From positions 124,001 through 188,000 of the forward strand of contig NZ_QFWW01000059.1 in NCBI RefSeq assembly GCF_003265345.1: a stretch of 64,000 nucleotides of DNA, written 5' to 3'. The position numbers and the translations under genes were made by a program. The stretch is from Lentzea terrae. Its GTDB lineage: Bacteria; Actinomycetota; Actinomycetes; Mycobacteriales; Pseudonocardiaceae. Position 1 is the stretch's first letter, and each line of letters opens with the position of its first letter. Below, in pieces: positions 34,800 through 44,676 of the stretch. The notes below the pieces were generated by a model. The model saw only the letters and a program-made list of their open reading frames with translations, was not told the DNA's origin and searched no databases.

Positions 34800-35419
34800 C
34801 CCAAGTCTCGCAGTGAGATTCGGCGCACCTGTGGAGAACGCTTGTCGGAGACCTCGAGCCACTTCTGTTCGTCGATCGGCCGAAACGGGGCCATCGGACC
34901 AGGCCGGACGTCGTCGCGGGGTGAGAGCACCCGGCTGTGCAGGCGACCGGTGACGAACCCGATCAGGAACTCGACGGCCCCGCATTCGAACTCCTCCACC
35001 ACGGGCTCGTCGCCGTACCGCCAAATCCCGCCGTTGGAGATCGCGACCGTCCACACTTCTGGGTCCGGCGACCGAGGCACCCAGAACAGTCCAGGACGAT
35101 CCGAACGCGCCCACGGGACCATGCCCTCCGGCACATCCTCTGGATGCTCGCGCCGCCAGCTCTCCGCCTCGTGCACCTCGGTTTCGAACTGGTACAGGTG
35201 GTCTTCCACACCGTCTACCCGGTACGGCGGCCAAACGATCACGTTCGCGATGCCGCTGGGCGCGAAAAATGTGCCAGGAGGAAAGACGTCCAGCAAATCC
35301 CGGTAGTCGGACGGCAGGGCGAAACCGAGCTTCGCGTGCACCGCGCCCCACGACGTGTTCACATAGGATCGACCGGTCCACCCGGTCAGCTCCGCGAGTT
35401 CGCGCACACGGTCGTTCAC
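34796..35419 (-). CDS. SUKH immunity-like protein, type B copy 2 (207 aa)
   Basis: Close paralogue of the 33645 gene along its whole length: VRELAELTGWTGRSYVNTSW, PSDYRDLLDVFPPG, FRPIDEQKWLEVSDKRSPQV. GTG start at 35419, 4 bp after the stop of the type A gene upstream. Same SUKH fold evidence; no signal peptide, consistent with a cytosolic antitoxin. Confidence 0.84.
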   Translation of the reverse strand: MNDRVRELAELTGWTGRSYVNTSWGAVHAKLGFALPSDYRDLLDVFPPGTFFAPSGIANVIVWPPYRVDGVEDHLYQFETEVHEAESWRREHPEDVPEGMVPWARSDRPGLFWVPRSPDPEVWTVAISNGGIWRYGDEPVVEEFECGAVEFLIGFVTGRLHSRVLSPRDDVRPGPMAPFRPIDEQKWLEVSDKRSPQVRRISLRDLG

Positions 35420-35423
35420 GCGG

Positions 35424-35981
35424 CTACCGCCCCGTGTTGTTCGGCGCGCCGGGCCGGTCCTGAGAGGTCCGGAAAGCCTGCGCACCCGGCGCGGCGGCAA
35501 GAAGCTTGCTCGGCAACTTGCCGCGTACAAGAGCGATCAGGAGCGCGACCGCCCCGACGTCGTACTGCTCCCAGCTACCGTCCGTACCCCACACGACCAC
35601 CGGCCAGTCGTTCGGGTCTCTCCGGTCTGCGAGCCAGAACAGCTCACCGCCCATCGAGTGCTCGAACGAGGCCCACGGAATCAGTCCGGGAAGCTCCGGA
35701 TAGACGGCGTAGGGACGCTTCAGATCTTCCTTCAGCGCCGCCATCACCTCAGGGAAAACGGCGAGCAGGTCACCCACGCGCCCCTTGCGAGTCGGCGCGT
35801 TCAGCAGCACCGAACCGGCGTACGTGCCTGCGGGCACCGTGCTCAGCAGCACCTTGTAGTCGTCCGGCAACGACAAGCCGAGCAGGCGCTCGGTGATCTG
35901 CCAGTCCGGCTGCCACTTGGGCAGACCGGACCAACCGATCAGATCGGCCAGCACCTCAACAGCCGCGGAACGTGGTGACAC
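35424..35981 (-). CDS. SUKH immunity-like protein, type A copy 3, toxin-proximal (185 aa)
   Basis: Same length and ends as the 32334 copy. Its GTG start lies 26 bp inside the 3' end of the RHS toxin gene, so it is coupled to it; in polymorphic toxin loci the immunity gene directly after the toxin is usually the cognate one. That makes this the best candidate antidote to the nuclease tail encoded at 35956-36420. Confidence 0.86.
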   Translation of the reverse strand: MSPRSAAVEVLADLIGWSGLPKWQPDWQITERLLGLSLPDDYKVLLSTVPAGTYAGSVLLNAPTRKGRVGDLLAVFPEVMAALKEDLKRPYAVYPELPGLIPWASFEHSMGGELFWLADRRDPNDWPVVVWGTDGSWEQYDVGAVALLIALVRGKLPSKLLAAAPGAQAFRTSQDRPGAPNNTGR

Positions 35982-38900
35982 TGAGAATAGCTCCTAGCCT
36001 GCTCATGTTCGGGATGTCGACACTACAAGTCCAGCCGTTCTCCCCCACGGCGTTCACCATGATCGAGGTCGGCAACGGATTGCCACCGTTGTAAACGGGC
36101 TTGACCTCCATGAGCACCGGATTGCCGCTCTCCACCTGCCTCTGGATCTTCGCCTCGACCCTGTGGTACATCCACGAGTTGTTCGTCGGATCTTGGTAGC
36201 ACGGCACGAAGTTGCGCCTGTCCGTGTTCGAGCCGTTCAGCTTGTGGCCGATCAGGTGGCACCGAGCCATCTTCTTGCTCGTGTCCAGGCCGACCAATGG
36301 GAAACCGAGCCTGGGGCGCTTGGCGTCGTTGGTCGTGACGACGCACGCGGTGGCACCAGTGGCCCTCCTGTAGTCCGTGTCACCCCAGGTCGCTTCTTCC
36401 CGCTCCTCGTAGAACTGCCAGTTCTGCCGGCAGCGCCCATCGCCGTTCTGCGTGCCCGTCGGCGGGAGCCGCGGGTCGTCCGCCTCGCTAGGCCCCGGCT
36501 CTGGGATGCGCTGGGTGACCGTCTGGCCACTCACGACCGTGACGAGGATCCTGCTCGAGTCGTCGATGAGCTTGCGGATCTCCGGCGAGAGCGTCGCGCC
36601 CGACGGGGGCTTGGGCAACGGGGTGAGCGCGTTTTTCAGCACGTTCGCCGCAGCGACGATCTGGTCCAGTTCCTCCTGGCTCGGCCCAACGGGCGGAACC
36701 GGGCAGGGCGTGGCGCTGCACGGCTTCCGTCGCCTATCAGTGGTGGTCGGGGTCGTGTCGGGCGGGGTGTACCGGCACGACGGTCCAGTGCACCCAGACC
36801 CCGTGTCCTGTCCACTGCAAACGGCGGCACCCGACCGGCAGCCGGATTGTTCCGTGTTCCCAGGTTTGTCGCCCGGCTTCGGGCTCGGGTTCGGACGGCG
36901 GGTCGGCGCGTTGGCCGTTCCTGCCCCGAGGTACATGGTGGCCGCGATGACAGCAGCACCCACCAGCACGTACGGAGCAGCCATGACGGCGTAAGTCCCG
37001 ACGGTCGCCAGAACCCCGACCGTGATGGCCGTTGCTTGGGCCGCGGTCATGGCCACCTTGGTCCAGTTCGCCGCACTCTGGAGGAAGCCGCCCCAGTTGA
37101 AGTGACCGGTCGGGTCGATCATGTTGAGCGGGTTGCCCGCCCCGTAGAGGTAGCGGTTGTAGGCGGAGTGACCGGGACCGCCCGGCCCGCTGATGTCGTC
37201 CCGGCTGGCGAACGTGCCAGTGCCTGGCGTGTACCAGCGAGCCGCCCGGTTGACGCGGCCGGTGGACGGGTCGGTCCACCCGGACTCGTACCCGAGCGCG
37301 TGCGTGGCGCCAGTCCGTCCGATCACCTCGCCGTGCGGGGTGTACGAGGTAGAGGATGACACCGCGCCGGCGGCCGTGTACGTACCGACCAGGTCGGTGT
37401 GCCGGTCGGTGAACGTCAGCGCGTTGGCACCACCTTGCGTGAGACCGAGCAACTCGCCGCCCGGCAGCCGGCTATAGGTGCCGGTGCCGTCCGTCGCGAG
37501 GTTGTTGCCGAGGTCGCTGTAGGCGAACCCGGCACCGATGCGGCGGTCGAGGGCGTCGTAGGTGTAGGTGGCGCTGCCGTCGGTCACCAGGCGGTCGAAC
37601 GCGTCGAAGCCCTGGTTGACCGTCGTGCCGCCGGTGGCCGTCGACTGCAACGTGCCGCGCGCGGTGTAGTCGAAGGTCTTGTCCCCCGACGTGAGCAAGC
37701 GGTTGCGCTGGTCGTAGGTCGCAGTGACGGCACCGGCGGTCAGGCGGTTGCCGTTGTTGTCCCACGTGTAGGCGACCTGGTTGGTGCCGTCGTTCCACGA
37801 GGTCAGGCGGCTCGCCTTGTCGTAGGTGTAGGTGTTGTTCGTGGCGCCGGCCAGACCGGTCGTGGTCTTGCTGGTGAGCCGGTCCGCCTTGTCGTAGCCG
37901 TAGGCGATCGACGCGGTGGCGTGCCCGGCCGGGTTCTTGACGGTGTCGGCGACCACCCGGTTCAGGTCGTCGTAGGTGTAGGCGCGGGTGCCGTTGCCCG
38001 TGCCGTAACCGACGCTGGTCGCCCGGCCGGCGTCGTCACGGGTGAACGTGGCCGTCGAGCCGGTTCGCGGATCCAGCGCGGTCTTGATGCGGCCGACCGG
38101 GTCATAGGTGTAGGCGGTTGTGCCGGCCGCGTCGACGCGCTGCACGAGGCGCGACGCGTCGTCGTAGGCGTAACTCGCGGTGCCGGACGGTCCGGCCATG
38201 GACAGCAGGTTGCCGCGGTCGTCGTAGGTGTAGGTGTTCGTGCCGGTTCCCGCACTCGCGGACGTCACCCGGCCCGCGCGGTCGTAGCCGAGCACACGGT
38301 CCGGAGTGGACGCTGACGTGCCGGTGCCGGTCTCCTTGGTGAAGTTGCCCAGCGCGTCGTAAGTGCGTTGGCGGACAACACCTCCCGGCTGCGCAAGGCG
38401 GATCGGGCGGGCCATGGCGTCGTAGCTCGTCGTCCACGTCCGGTTGTTCGCCGCCGAATGCATCGCCGTGACGGGCTCGATCACCGACTCGGGCAGGTTC
38501 CACGAGTTGAACGTGGTTGTGGTGACGTTGCCGTTGCCGTCGATGCGGCGGGTCTGGTTGCCCGCCGCGTCGTAACCGAAGCCGATCGTGATCGACGAGG
38601 ACGCCGTCACCGGCTCGGTCTCGGAGACCAACCGGTTCAGCGCGTCCCACTGCCTCGTGGTCGTCGCACCTTCGGCGTCGGTCAGCGCGGTGACGTTGTT
38701 CGCCGCGTCATAACCGGCCGAGGTCGACCGTAGGCTGAGTCCTCCATGAAGCCGTGCGGGATCGTCGCCTTCACCGCGCCGGTGCCATCCTTGAACAGCA
38801 CCGCGCCCTTGTCGTCGAGCGAGGCGGTCAAACCCTTGAGCTCCAAGGGGAAGTCCCACTCCGTGGGCGCGTCCTTGGACTTGAGGACGATCGTTTCCTT

Positions 38901-39602
38901 GATGCCGGTCGTCGTCGACTGCAGCTCGACGTCGGATTGGGCCCGAACATCCGCGTAGTTGATCAGGTCGCCGTCCCGGCTGCCCGCGACGGGAGCCGCG
39001 CCCGCCACCCCGAAGCCGACCGAGACGCCGTCCCGGACGCGGTACTCGCCCAGCGCCTTCGAGTCGGCGTTCTTGGCGAAGCGATGGCCGATCGCACCGG
39101 CCTTGTTGCGCACCACTCCCCCGTCGTCGATGAGGGTCGTGTCGATCTTCTCCCACTTGCCGTCGGGGGTGCGGAAGAACTCGGGCTGGGCGCTGATCTG
39201 GGCGGTCTTGGTGCCGTCCGGGTTGGCGAAAACCCTGGTACGGGCGTCGCGCTCGCCGACGAGCTCCCGGCTGAACCTCGGGTCATACGAGTCGGTCGCG
39301 ACCGTCGGCTGGGCGCCGGTCTTCACCTCGGTCTGCGGCTGCCGCGGCATGACCTGCAGTGCCTGCTTGCGCGGCTCGCGCCCGCGCTCGGGCCGCTTCG
39401 CGGTACCGCCCGTGTCCTCAGTGGAGGCCCGGTGCGAACGGCCTTCCGCCGTTCCGCCCGGCTGCTCGGGCACCGACCCCACCGGCTTTCCCTGCGGCGC
39501 GGCCGGAAGTACCGGTGACACGGTCGCGATCACCAGCAGGATCACCAGAACGCGCACAGCGGTGTGTCTCAGGCGCGCAGGCGTCATCAGCCGACCGGAC
39601 AT
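35956..39602 (-). pseudogene. RHS-repeat polymorphic toxin with C-terminal nuclease, broken by internal deletion and frameshift
   Basis: Two fragments lie in different frames. The N-terminal fragment (39602 to about 38740, stop 38682) has a signal sequence and the usual pre-RHS beta domain (ETIVLKSKDAPTEWDFPLEL, then IPHGFMEDSA). The C-terminal fragment (about 38733 to 35956) holds around 25 YD-repeats, the RHS core signature (RYLYGAGNPLNMIDPTGH), a hydrophobic stretch, a Cys/Pro linker and a tail with MARCHLIGHKLNGSNTDRRN, typical of DNA/RNA non-specific nucleases (Endonuclease_NS_2-like). Relatives carry many hundreds of residues between these parts, so the middle is deleted as well as frameshifted. 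The C-terminal frame has no good start near the junction. Normal secretion of the toxin is unlikely. Confidence 0.8.
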
Positions 39603-39761
39603 CGCGGGACCCCCCAAGGCTCAGATCGTCCGCGACATGTCCAGCCACCGAAACGCGCTGGTCAAGATCCAGCATTCAGTGTTCGAAAGCACAAGACCAG
39701 CACGTATCGATCAGGCATCATCAACGTCCCCCGCAAGCCCTGCCGAGAGGACCCAGGCACG

Positions 39762-40166
39762 ATGCCCCGCTTCCGCCTTCTGGCCTGTGCCCTCCCACTT
39801 GCGCTCGCTGCGGTCGCCTGCTCGTCCGAAGAACCCGCGCCGCCACCGGTGACGCGGACGGTCGCCCCGACGCTCAACCAGACAGGGCCGAGCACCCCTG
39901 ATCGACGCCCGGTGACCGCTGTCCAGATCGATCACCGCGCGGGCAAGACCACCGTCAGCGGCAGCACGTCCCTCAGCCAGGGCCAGGTGGTCGACCTGAC
40001 CGTCTTGTCCGATGTGGACGATCGCGTGGTCATCGAAGCCCTGCAGCTGAGCACGCCGCTCGCCGGCGGTTCCGCGCGGCTGCAGTTCACCGCCACCGTG
40101 CCGGGCACGTTCCCGATCAGGTTGCAAGACAAGGGCATCGACCTGGCGACCCTCCAGATCGCCTAG
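39762..40166 (+). CDS. Small lipoprotein, cupredoxin-like in outline (134 aa)
   Basis: A signal peptide with lipobox LAAVAC (Cys20) and a Pro/Thr-rich linker precede a roughly 75-residue beta domain (VDLTVLSDVDDRVVIEALQ, SARLQFTATVPGTFPIRL) that resembles the beta-sandwich of small cupredoxin-like or bacterial Ig proteins, without visible copper ligands. Function unknown. It starts 160 bp from the divergent RHS gene and stops 5 bp before the helicase start. Confidence 0.72.
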   Translation: MPRFRLLACALPLALAAVACSSEEPAPPPVTRTVAPTLNQTGPSTPDRRPVTAVQIDHRAGKTTVSGSTSLSQGQVVDLTVLSDVDDRVVIEALQLSTPLAGGSARLQFTATVPGTFPIRLQDKGIDLATLQIA

Positions 40167-40171
40167 CATGA

Positions 40172-43042
40172 GTGCCCATGCACGCCGGCCCGTCCGACCT
40201 CGTCGACCTGCTCGAATGCGAGCACCGCAGCTACCTGGGGCGCAGTGAACGGCAGGGCGATCCGGACGAGCTGCACGCGGCAGCCGCCAAAACGGCCGCC
40301 GACATGCGATCCAACAGCGACATCATCGAGAACGCCGTGTTCTTCGACGGCGGGTTCCACTGCTCGGCCCAGACCCTCGTGCGCACGCCCGCGGGTTACG
40401 AGCCGTGTGACGAGGTCGCAGAAGCCACGCCGCTCAACGTCCTGAGCCTCACCGCGGTCGCCCAGGCGATCGGCGCCGAGCGCGCGCACCTGATCATCGA
40501 CGGCAGGCGCACGTCGTTCCGGATCGCCGACTTCGCGCCGCTGCTCAGCCGGCTCCAGACGCGGCTCGCAAAGCCTGGACCAGCGCCTAAGCGGTCGTGG
40601 GGCGACGTCAGGGCCGCGTGCAACGGGTGTCGCTTCGCCCGGCATTGCGCCACCGGGCGCGAAGAGGCTCGTGACCTGTCGCTTGTCGCGGGACTGAGGG
40701 CGGATCAACGGCGGAAGCTGGTCTCGGTTGGCATTGACACCATCGACGCACTTGCGGCGACCGAGGAGCGGCCCGCCACCCTGTCCCCCGCGAGCTTCAC
40801 GGCGTTGACCGCGCAGGCCCGGTTGCAGGTGCAGCAGGAGCGCACGGGCGTGATGAGCTACGAGGTCGTGGCGCCGGAAGCGTTGCAGCACCTGCCTGAG
40901 CCGCAGGAGGACGACGTCTTCCTCGAGGTCGACGGCGACACGTTCCGCACGCCCGGCTGGGAGGGCACGTTCGCGGAGTTCGTCGAACGCACGCCGACAG
41001 GCACGGTCTACCACTTCACGCCGCATGACCTCGCCGCACGCGCGGCGCGGTCGGCAACCAAAGAGTCCGAAGTGGACGAACTGGTCAAGCGGTGCGTCGA
41101 TCTGGGCGCACTGACCCGGCGCGCCCTGCGAATCTCGACGCGCGAGTACACGCTGCCGGCGTTGAAACCGTTGGTGCAGGACGAGGTTCCGACGCGGGGT
41201 GTGCGGGACCTGCTGGAGAAGATCAAGCGCGAGCACGGCGTCGAGACCGCTGTCAAGGAGGAGCGGGACGAGGCCGCGGTGGAGAAGGCGGCGGAGCGGG
41301 CGCGGCGGATGGCCGCGTTGACCGAGCCGTTGATCGCCGAGGGGCATGCGTTGTTCGCGGCCACCGTCGGTTATCACCGGCGGGAGGCCAGTCCCGCCTG
41401 GGGTGACTTCTTCCGGCAGGCCAGCGCGCCGATCTCGGACCTGGAGACGGACTCCAACTGCGCGGTGCCGATCACGCTCAAGGCCGAGGACTGGGTGCCG
41501 CCGAGCGGGCGGGTTCGCACGCACAAGCGGCAGGTGCACGCGCGGATCGACCCCGAGCGGCCGCACCCGTTCGGCAAGGACGAGCAGGTCAGGTTGCTGT
41601 ATCCCGGCAACGTCACGCGCAACGCGGTCGTGTCGGACGACAACCCGTACGAGCTGGTGCTCACCGAGAGCAACGCCCAGGAGCACGCCGAACTGCCGAT
41701 CGCGGTCCTGCCCGGCAGCCCGGTGCCGGCCGCGCCGAAGGACGAGGCGGTCGCGGAACTGGCCGAGCAGGCCGTCCACCTGCTGCCGCTGCTGCCCCGC
41801 AATCCCGGCATCGACCTGCTGCTCCGCACGCCGCCGGGGCCGTTGCCGCAGCATCCGGACGTGGTGCAGGCGGTGATCAAGGCCGTCGACCAGCTCGACG
41901 GCGGCACGCTCGCGGTGCAGGGGCCGCCCGGCGCCGGCAAGACGTACCTGGCGACCAAGCTCGTCAGGCACCTGATCGACCAGGGCAAGACCGTCGCCGT
42001 CACCTCGACGTCGCACAAGGCCGTCGAGAACGTGCTGTCGAGCGTCGACCCGGACATCCCGATGGCCAAGCGTCCCAAGGGAAAGCCGGAAGAAGGCCTG
42101 CCGTGGGACCAACCGAAGGACAACGGCGCGCTGGCCCGGTGGCGGGAGGAGCACCCCGAGGGACACCTCGTCGGCGGCACCGCGTGGACGTTCGCCAACG
42201 CCGTGATCAAGGCGCAGCCGTTCGACGTGATGATCATCGACGAGGCGGGTCAGTTCGCGCTCGCCGACGCCGTGGCGGTGGGAACGGCGGCCAAGAACCT
42301 GGTGCTGCTGGGAGATCCGCAGCAGCTGCCGCAGGTCGTGCAGGGCGTGCACCCGCCCGGCAGTGACGCGTCCGCGCTCGGGCACCTGATCGGCGACGCC
42401 GACGTCATCCCTGACCATTTGGGCTACTTCCTGGCCGAGACGCGGCGAATGCACCCGGCGGTGTGCAAGCCGGTGTCGGAGCTCTCGTACGCCGGACTGC
42501 TCCATTCGCACGAAACCGCCTGCAACCGGCGCATCGAGGGCATCGAGCCCGGCATCTACCTGCGTGAGGTCGATCACCGGCACAACATCACGTCGTCGAC
42601 CGAGGAAGCCGACGCCGTCGTCGACACGGTGCGGCGAATCGTCGGTCGTACGTGGACGGACAACGGCAGAACGCGCGAACTGACCGATGCGGACGTTCTG
42701 GTCGTCGCGCCCTACAACCTGCAGGTCAGGGTCATCCGACGCCGGTTGGCCGATGCGGGCTTCGACGAAGTTCGGGTGGGCACTGTGGACCGCTTCCAGG
42801 GGCAGGAGGCACCTGCGGTGATCATGTCCATGACGTCGTCGTCCACCGTGGACCTGCCACGTGGCCTGGACTTTCTTTTGTCACGTAACAGATTGAACGT
42901 GGCACTGTCCCGTGCCCAGGCACTCGCCGTGACGATTTGCTCACCGCGACTGCTGGACGCCGACGTCCGCGGCGTGGAGCAGATGCGCCTGGTCGCGGGG
43001 ATGCTCGGCCTCCTCGGACGGATGAGGAAATTTCTTGATTGA
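40172..43042 (+). CDS. Superfamily 1 helicase with degenerate RecB-like nuclease module (956 aa)
   Basis: Residues 1-165 resemble the TM0106-type RecB/Cas4-like nuclease that precedes Upf1/Dna2-type helicases, with CNGCRFARHC as the remaining Fe-S/zinc-like cysteines. The expected catalytic DxK step reads YEPCDEVAEA, lacking the Lys, and the domain is short. The helicase half is intact: Walker A GPPGAGKT (about 587), Walker B IIDEAGQ, motif III GDPQQLPQV, VGTVDRFQGQE and LSRNRLNVALSRAQ. It likely unwinds nucleic acid in repair, with little or no nuclease activity. GTG 40172 or ATG 40178 is the start; no ribosome site is clear, and coupling to the lipoprotein is plausible. Confidence 0.83.
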   Translation: MPMHAGPSDLVDLLECEHRSYLGRSERQGDPDELHAAAAKTAADMRSNSDIIENAVFFDGGFHCSAQTLVRTPAGYEPCDEVAEATPLNVLSLTAVAQAIGAERAHLIIDGRRTSFRIADFAPLLSRLQTRLAKPGPAPKRSWGDVRAACNGCRFARHCATGREEARDLSLVAGLRADQRRKLVSVGIDTIDALAATEERPATLSPASFTALTAQARLQVQQERTGVMSYEVVAPEALQHLPEPQEDDVFLEVDGDTFRTPGWEGTFAEFVERTPTGTVYHFTPHDLAARAARSATKESEVDELVKRCVDLGALTRRALRISTREYTLPALKPLVQDEVPTRGVRDLLEKIKREHGVETAVKEERDEAAVEKAAERARRMAALTEPLIAEGHALFAATVGYHRREASPAWGDFFRQASAPISDLETDSNCAVPITLKAEDWVPPSGRVRTHKRQVHARIDPERPHPFGKDEQVRLLYPGNVTRNAVVSDDNPYELVLTESNAQEHAELPIAVLPGSPVPAAPKDEAVAELAEQAVHLLPLLPRNPGIDLLLRTPPGPLPQHPDVVQAVIKAVDQLDGGTLAVQGPPGAGKTYLATKLVRHLIDQGKTVAVTSTSHKAVENVLSSVDPDIPMAKRPKGKPEEGLPWDQPKDNGALARWREEHPEGHLVGGTAWTFANAVIKAQPFDVMIIDEAGQFALADAVAVGTAAKNLVLLGDPQQLPQVVQGVHPPGSDASALGHLIGDADVIPDHLGYFLAETRRMHPAVCKPVSELSYAGLLHSHETACNRRIEGIEPGIYLREVDHRHNITSSTEEADAVVDTVRRIVGRTWTDNGRTRELTDADVLVVAPYNLQVRVIRRRLADAGFDEVRVGTVDRFQGQEAPAVIMSMTSSSTVDLPRGLDFLLSRNRLNVALSRAQALAVTICSPRLLDADVRGVEQMRLVAGMLGLLGRMRKFLD

Positions 43043-43103
43043 CGATTCAAGTGTTGCCAGACGGTGACCTTTCGACCGCTCCGTGTTGCTAGCGTGGCCC
43101 GGT

Positions 43104-43119
43104 TCACCCGGTCGGGTGA
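43104..43119. promoter_or_regulatory. Palindrome TCACCCG-GT-CGGGTGA
   Basis: Perfect 7-bp arms around a 2-nt centre, 58-73 bp upstream of the TTG start of the sortase-anchored protein. It could be an operator or a small mRNA hairpin. The 134-bp gap holds no gene. Confidence 0.45.
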
Positions 43120-43176
43120 TCAAGAAACCAATATGTGCTCGATCCGCCATGCACCAACAAGAGCAGGAGAAATCCG

Positions 43177-43785
43177 TTGGCAAGTAGAGTTCTCGGCGCG
43201 TTCGTGGTGGCTGGCACCACGGTTCTGGCCTCGCTGGCGCTCGCCACCCCGGCGTTCGCGCACAAGGACAACGTGACGGCCAAGTGTGACGAGAAGACTC
43301 AGAAGACCTCGCTGAGCGTGGACCTCACGTGGTACGGCCAGGAGAAGAGGAACACTCTGGAGGTCTTCATCGACGACGCGTCGGTGAGCCCCAAGCGCAC
43401 GTTCGGCGGTGGCCTCAAGGAGACCGGCTGGGAAAGCGATGGCAAGTCGGCGCACGTCTACAAGGTTGTGATCAAGGCCTACGACGACCCCAACGGGACG
43501 AACGGGTGGAGCAAGACGATCACCCTTCCCAAGACCGAGGCCTGTAAGAAGCCGGTGGAGACCACCACCAGCAGCAGCACCACCACGACCACCACGACCA
43601 CCGCCACGACGACGACGGAGGCGCCCTCGTCCTCCGTGACGCCGCCGGCCCCCGGTGGCAGCAACCCGGAACCGCCGCTCGCGGCGACCGGTGCCTCCCC
43701 GATGTGGCTGCTGCTCTCGGGTCTGGGTCTCGTCGGCGCCGGTGCCGGCACCCTGCTGTTCCTGCGTCGCCGCCGCAGCGCGTGA
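43177..43785 (+). CDS. Sortase-anchored cell-wall protein with LAATG motif (202 aa, TTG start)
   Basis: TTG 43177 is chosen because AGGAGA lies 6 bp upstream and it yields a clean signal peptide (VLASLALATPAFA). The mature part has a roughly 90-residue domain with two Cys (AKCDEKT...EACKKP), then a Thr-rich stalk, LAATG, a hydrophobic helix and RRRRSA: a complete cell-wall sorting signal of the LAxTG (class E sortase) kind. It is probably covalently linked to peptidoglycan and exposed. Role unknown. Confidence 0.82.
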   Translation: MASRVLGAFVVAGTTVLASLALATPAFAHKDNVTAKCDEKTQKTSLSVDLTWYGQEKRNTLEVFIDDASVSPKRTFGGGLKETGWESDGKSAHVYKVVIKAYDDPNGTNGWSKTITLPKTEACKKPVETTTSSSTTTTTTTTATTTTEAPSSSVTPPAPGGSNPEPPLAATGASPMWLLLSGLGLVGAGAGTLLFLRRRRSA

Positions 43786-43803
43786 ACTAGCTGAACGAAG
43801 AAG

Positions 43804-43830
43804 CGGGGGCGACTCCCGAAGCCGCCCCCG
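43804..43830. terminator. Hairpin between convergent genes
   Basis: CGGGGGCG (43804-43811) pairs with CGCCCCCG (43823-43830), with further pairing inside the loop. It separates the cell-wall protein gene (stop 43785) from the PIG-L gene (stop 43835). Confidence 0.75.
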
Positions 43831-43834
43831 TTCC

Positions 43835-44584
43835 TCACAGCTCCAAAGTGGACGACGGCGGGTGTCCCTCGCGGAGGAACCACTCCGTGCCGAACGTCCT
43901 CGCGAACGTCTCGTCGTCGAGCGCCAGGAAGAACGACTGCTCGGGGATCTGCGAGGCGTGCGCCCGCATCGCCGCCCGCTTCACGTCCACGTACTTCGAC
44001 ACGTCCACGCCGACGTTGATCGCGGACTCCGGCACGGCGTCCTCGCCGAGCGGTCCTGGATCGTCCATTCCGGCCAGCCGCATGGCCTCGCGGAACTCCG
44101 ACTCCCGCACCATCGCCTGGTACACGGCCGGGGTCTGAGCGATCTCCGCGGCACGCTTGCCCACCCGGTGCACCTGGATGTGGTCCGGGTGGCCGTAGCC
44201 GCCGAAGCTGTCGTAGATCGTCAAAGCGGAGGCGTCCTCCTCCACCAGGAGAGCAGCGAGCTTCTGGGCCGCTTCCTCGACGTCGGCCGTCCAGAACGAG
44301 CCCGGCCGCGAGTTCAACTCATCGCCCATCATCCCGGAGTCCCGGTAGCCCAGGAACTCCACGCGCGCGACACCCAGGATGTCCGCCGCCGCGTACGTCT
44401 CCTCCACCCGCCGTTGCCAGAGCTCCTCGCCCGGCGAGAGGAAGTCCGGGATCTCGCCGGCCTCGCCGCGCGTCGCGACGACGAGCACGACCCGGTGTCC
44501 CTCCTCGAACGCCTTCCGCATCACGCCGCCCGTGACGATGCACTCGTCGTCGGGATGCGCGTGGAACGTCACCAGTGTGGCCAT
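43835..44584 (-). CDS. PIG-L family deacetylase (MshB/Mca-like), 249 aa
   Basis: The first metal motif is AHPDDE (residues 9-14), and YGHPDHIQVHRVG gives the second, exactly as in MshB/Mca-type zinc hydrolases. ATRGEAGEI is also typical. Likely substrates are N-acetylglucosaminyl-inositol-type or mycothiol-conjugate amides, but single motifs do not separate MshB from Mca or from antibiotic deacetylases. It is divergent from the glycosyltransferase at 44677. Confidence 0.85.
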   Translation of the reverse strand: MATLVTFHAHPDDECIVTGGVMRKAFEEGHRVVLVVATRGEAGEIPDFLSPGEELWQRRVEETYAAADILGVARVEFLGYRDSGMMGDELNSRPGSFWTADVEEAAQKLAALLVEEDASALTIYDSFGGYGHPDHIQVHRVGKRAAEIAQTPAVYQAMVRESEFREAMRLAGMDDPGPLGEDAVPESAINVGVDVSKYVDVKRAAMRAHASQIPEQSFFLALDDETFARTFGTEWFLREGHPPSSTLEL

Positions 44585-44676
44585 GTCCGCGACGTTACCC
44601 GCGAATGGAACTTCCCCATTCCCGCACGCGCCCGCCGCTCCCTACCGTGGGGAACCAGGCCGCAGGGAGGTTTGTC

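Noticed and set aside
38682-38760. Programmed frameshift in the RHS gene
   Set aside because: No slippery heptamer is visible and hundreds of expected residues are missing, so deletion is the simpler explanation.
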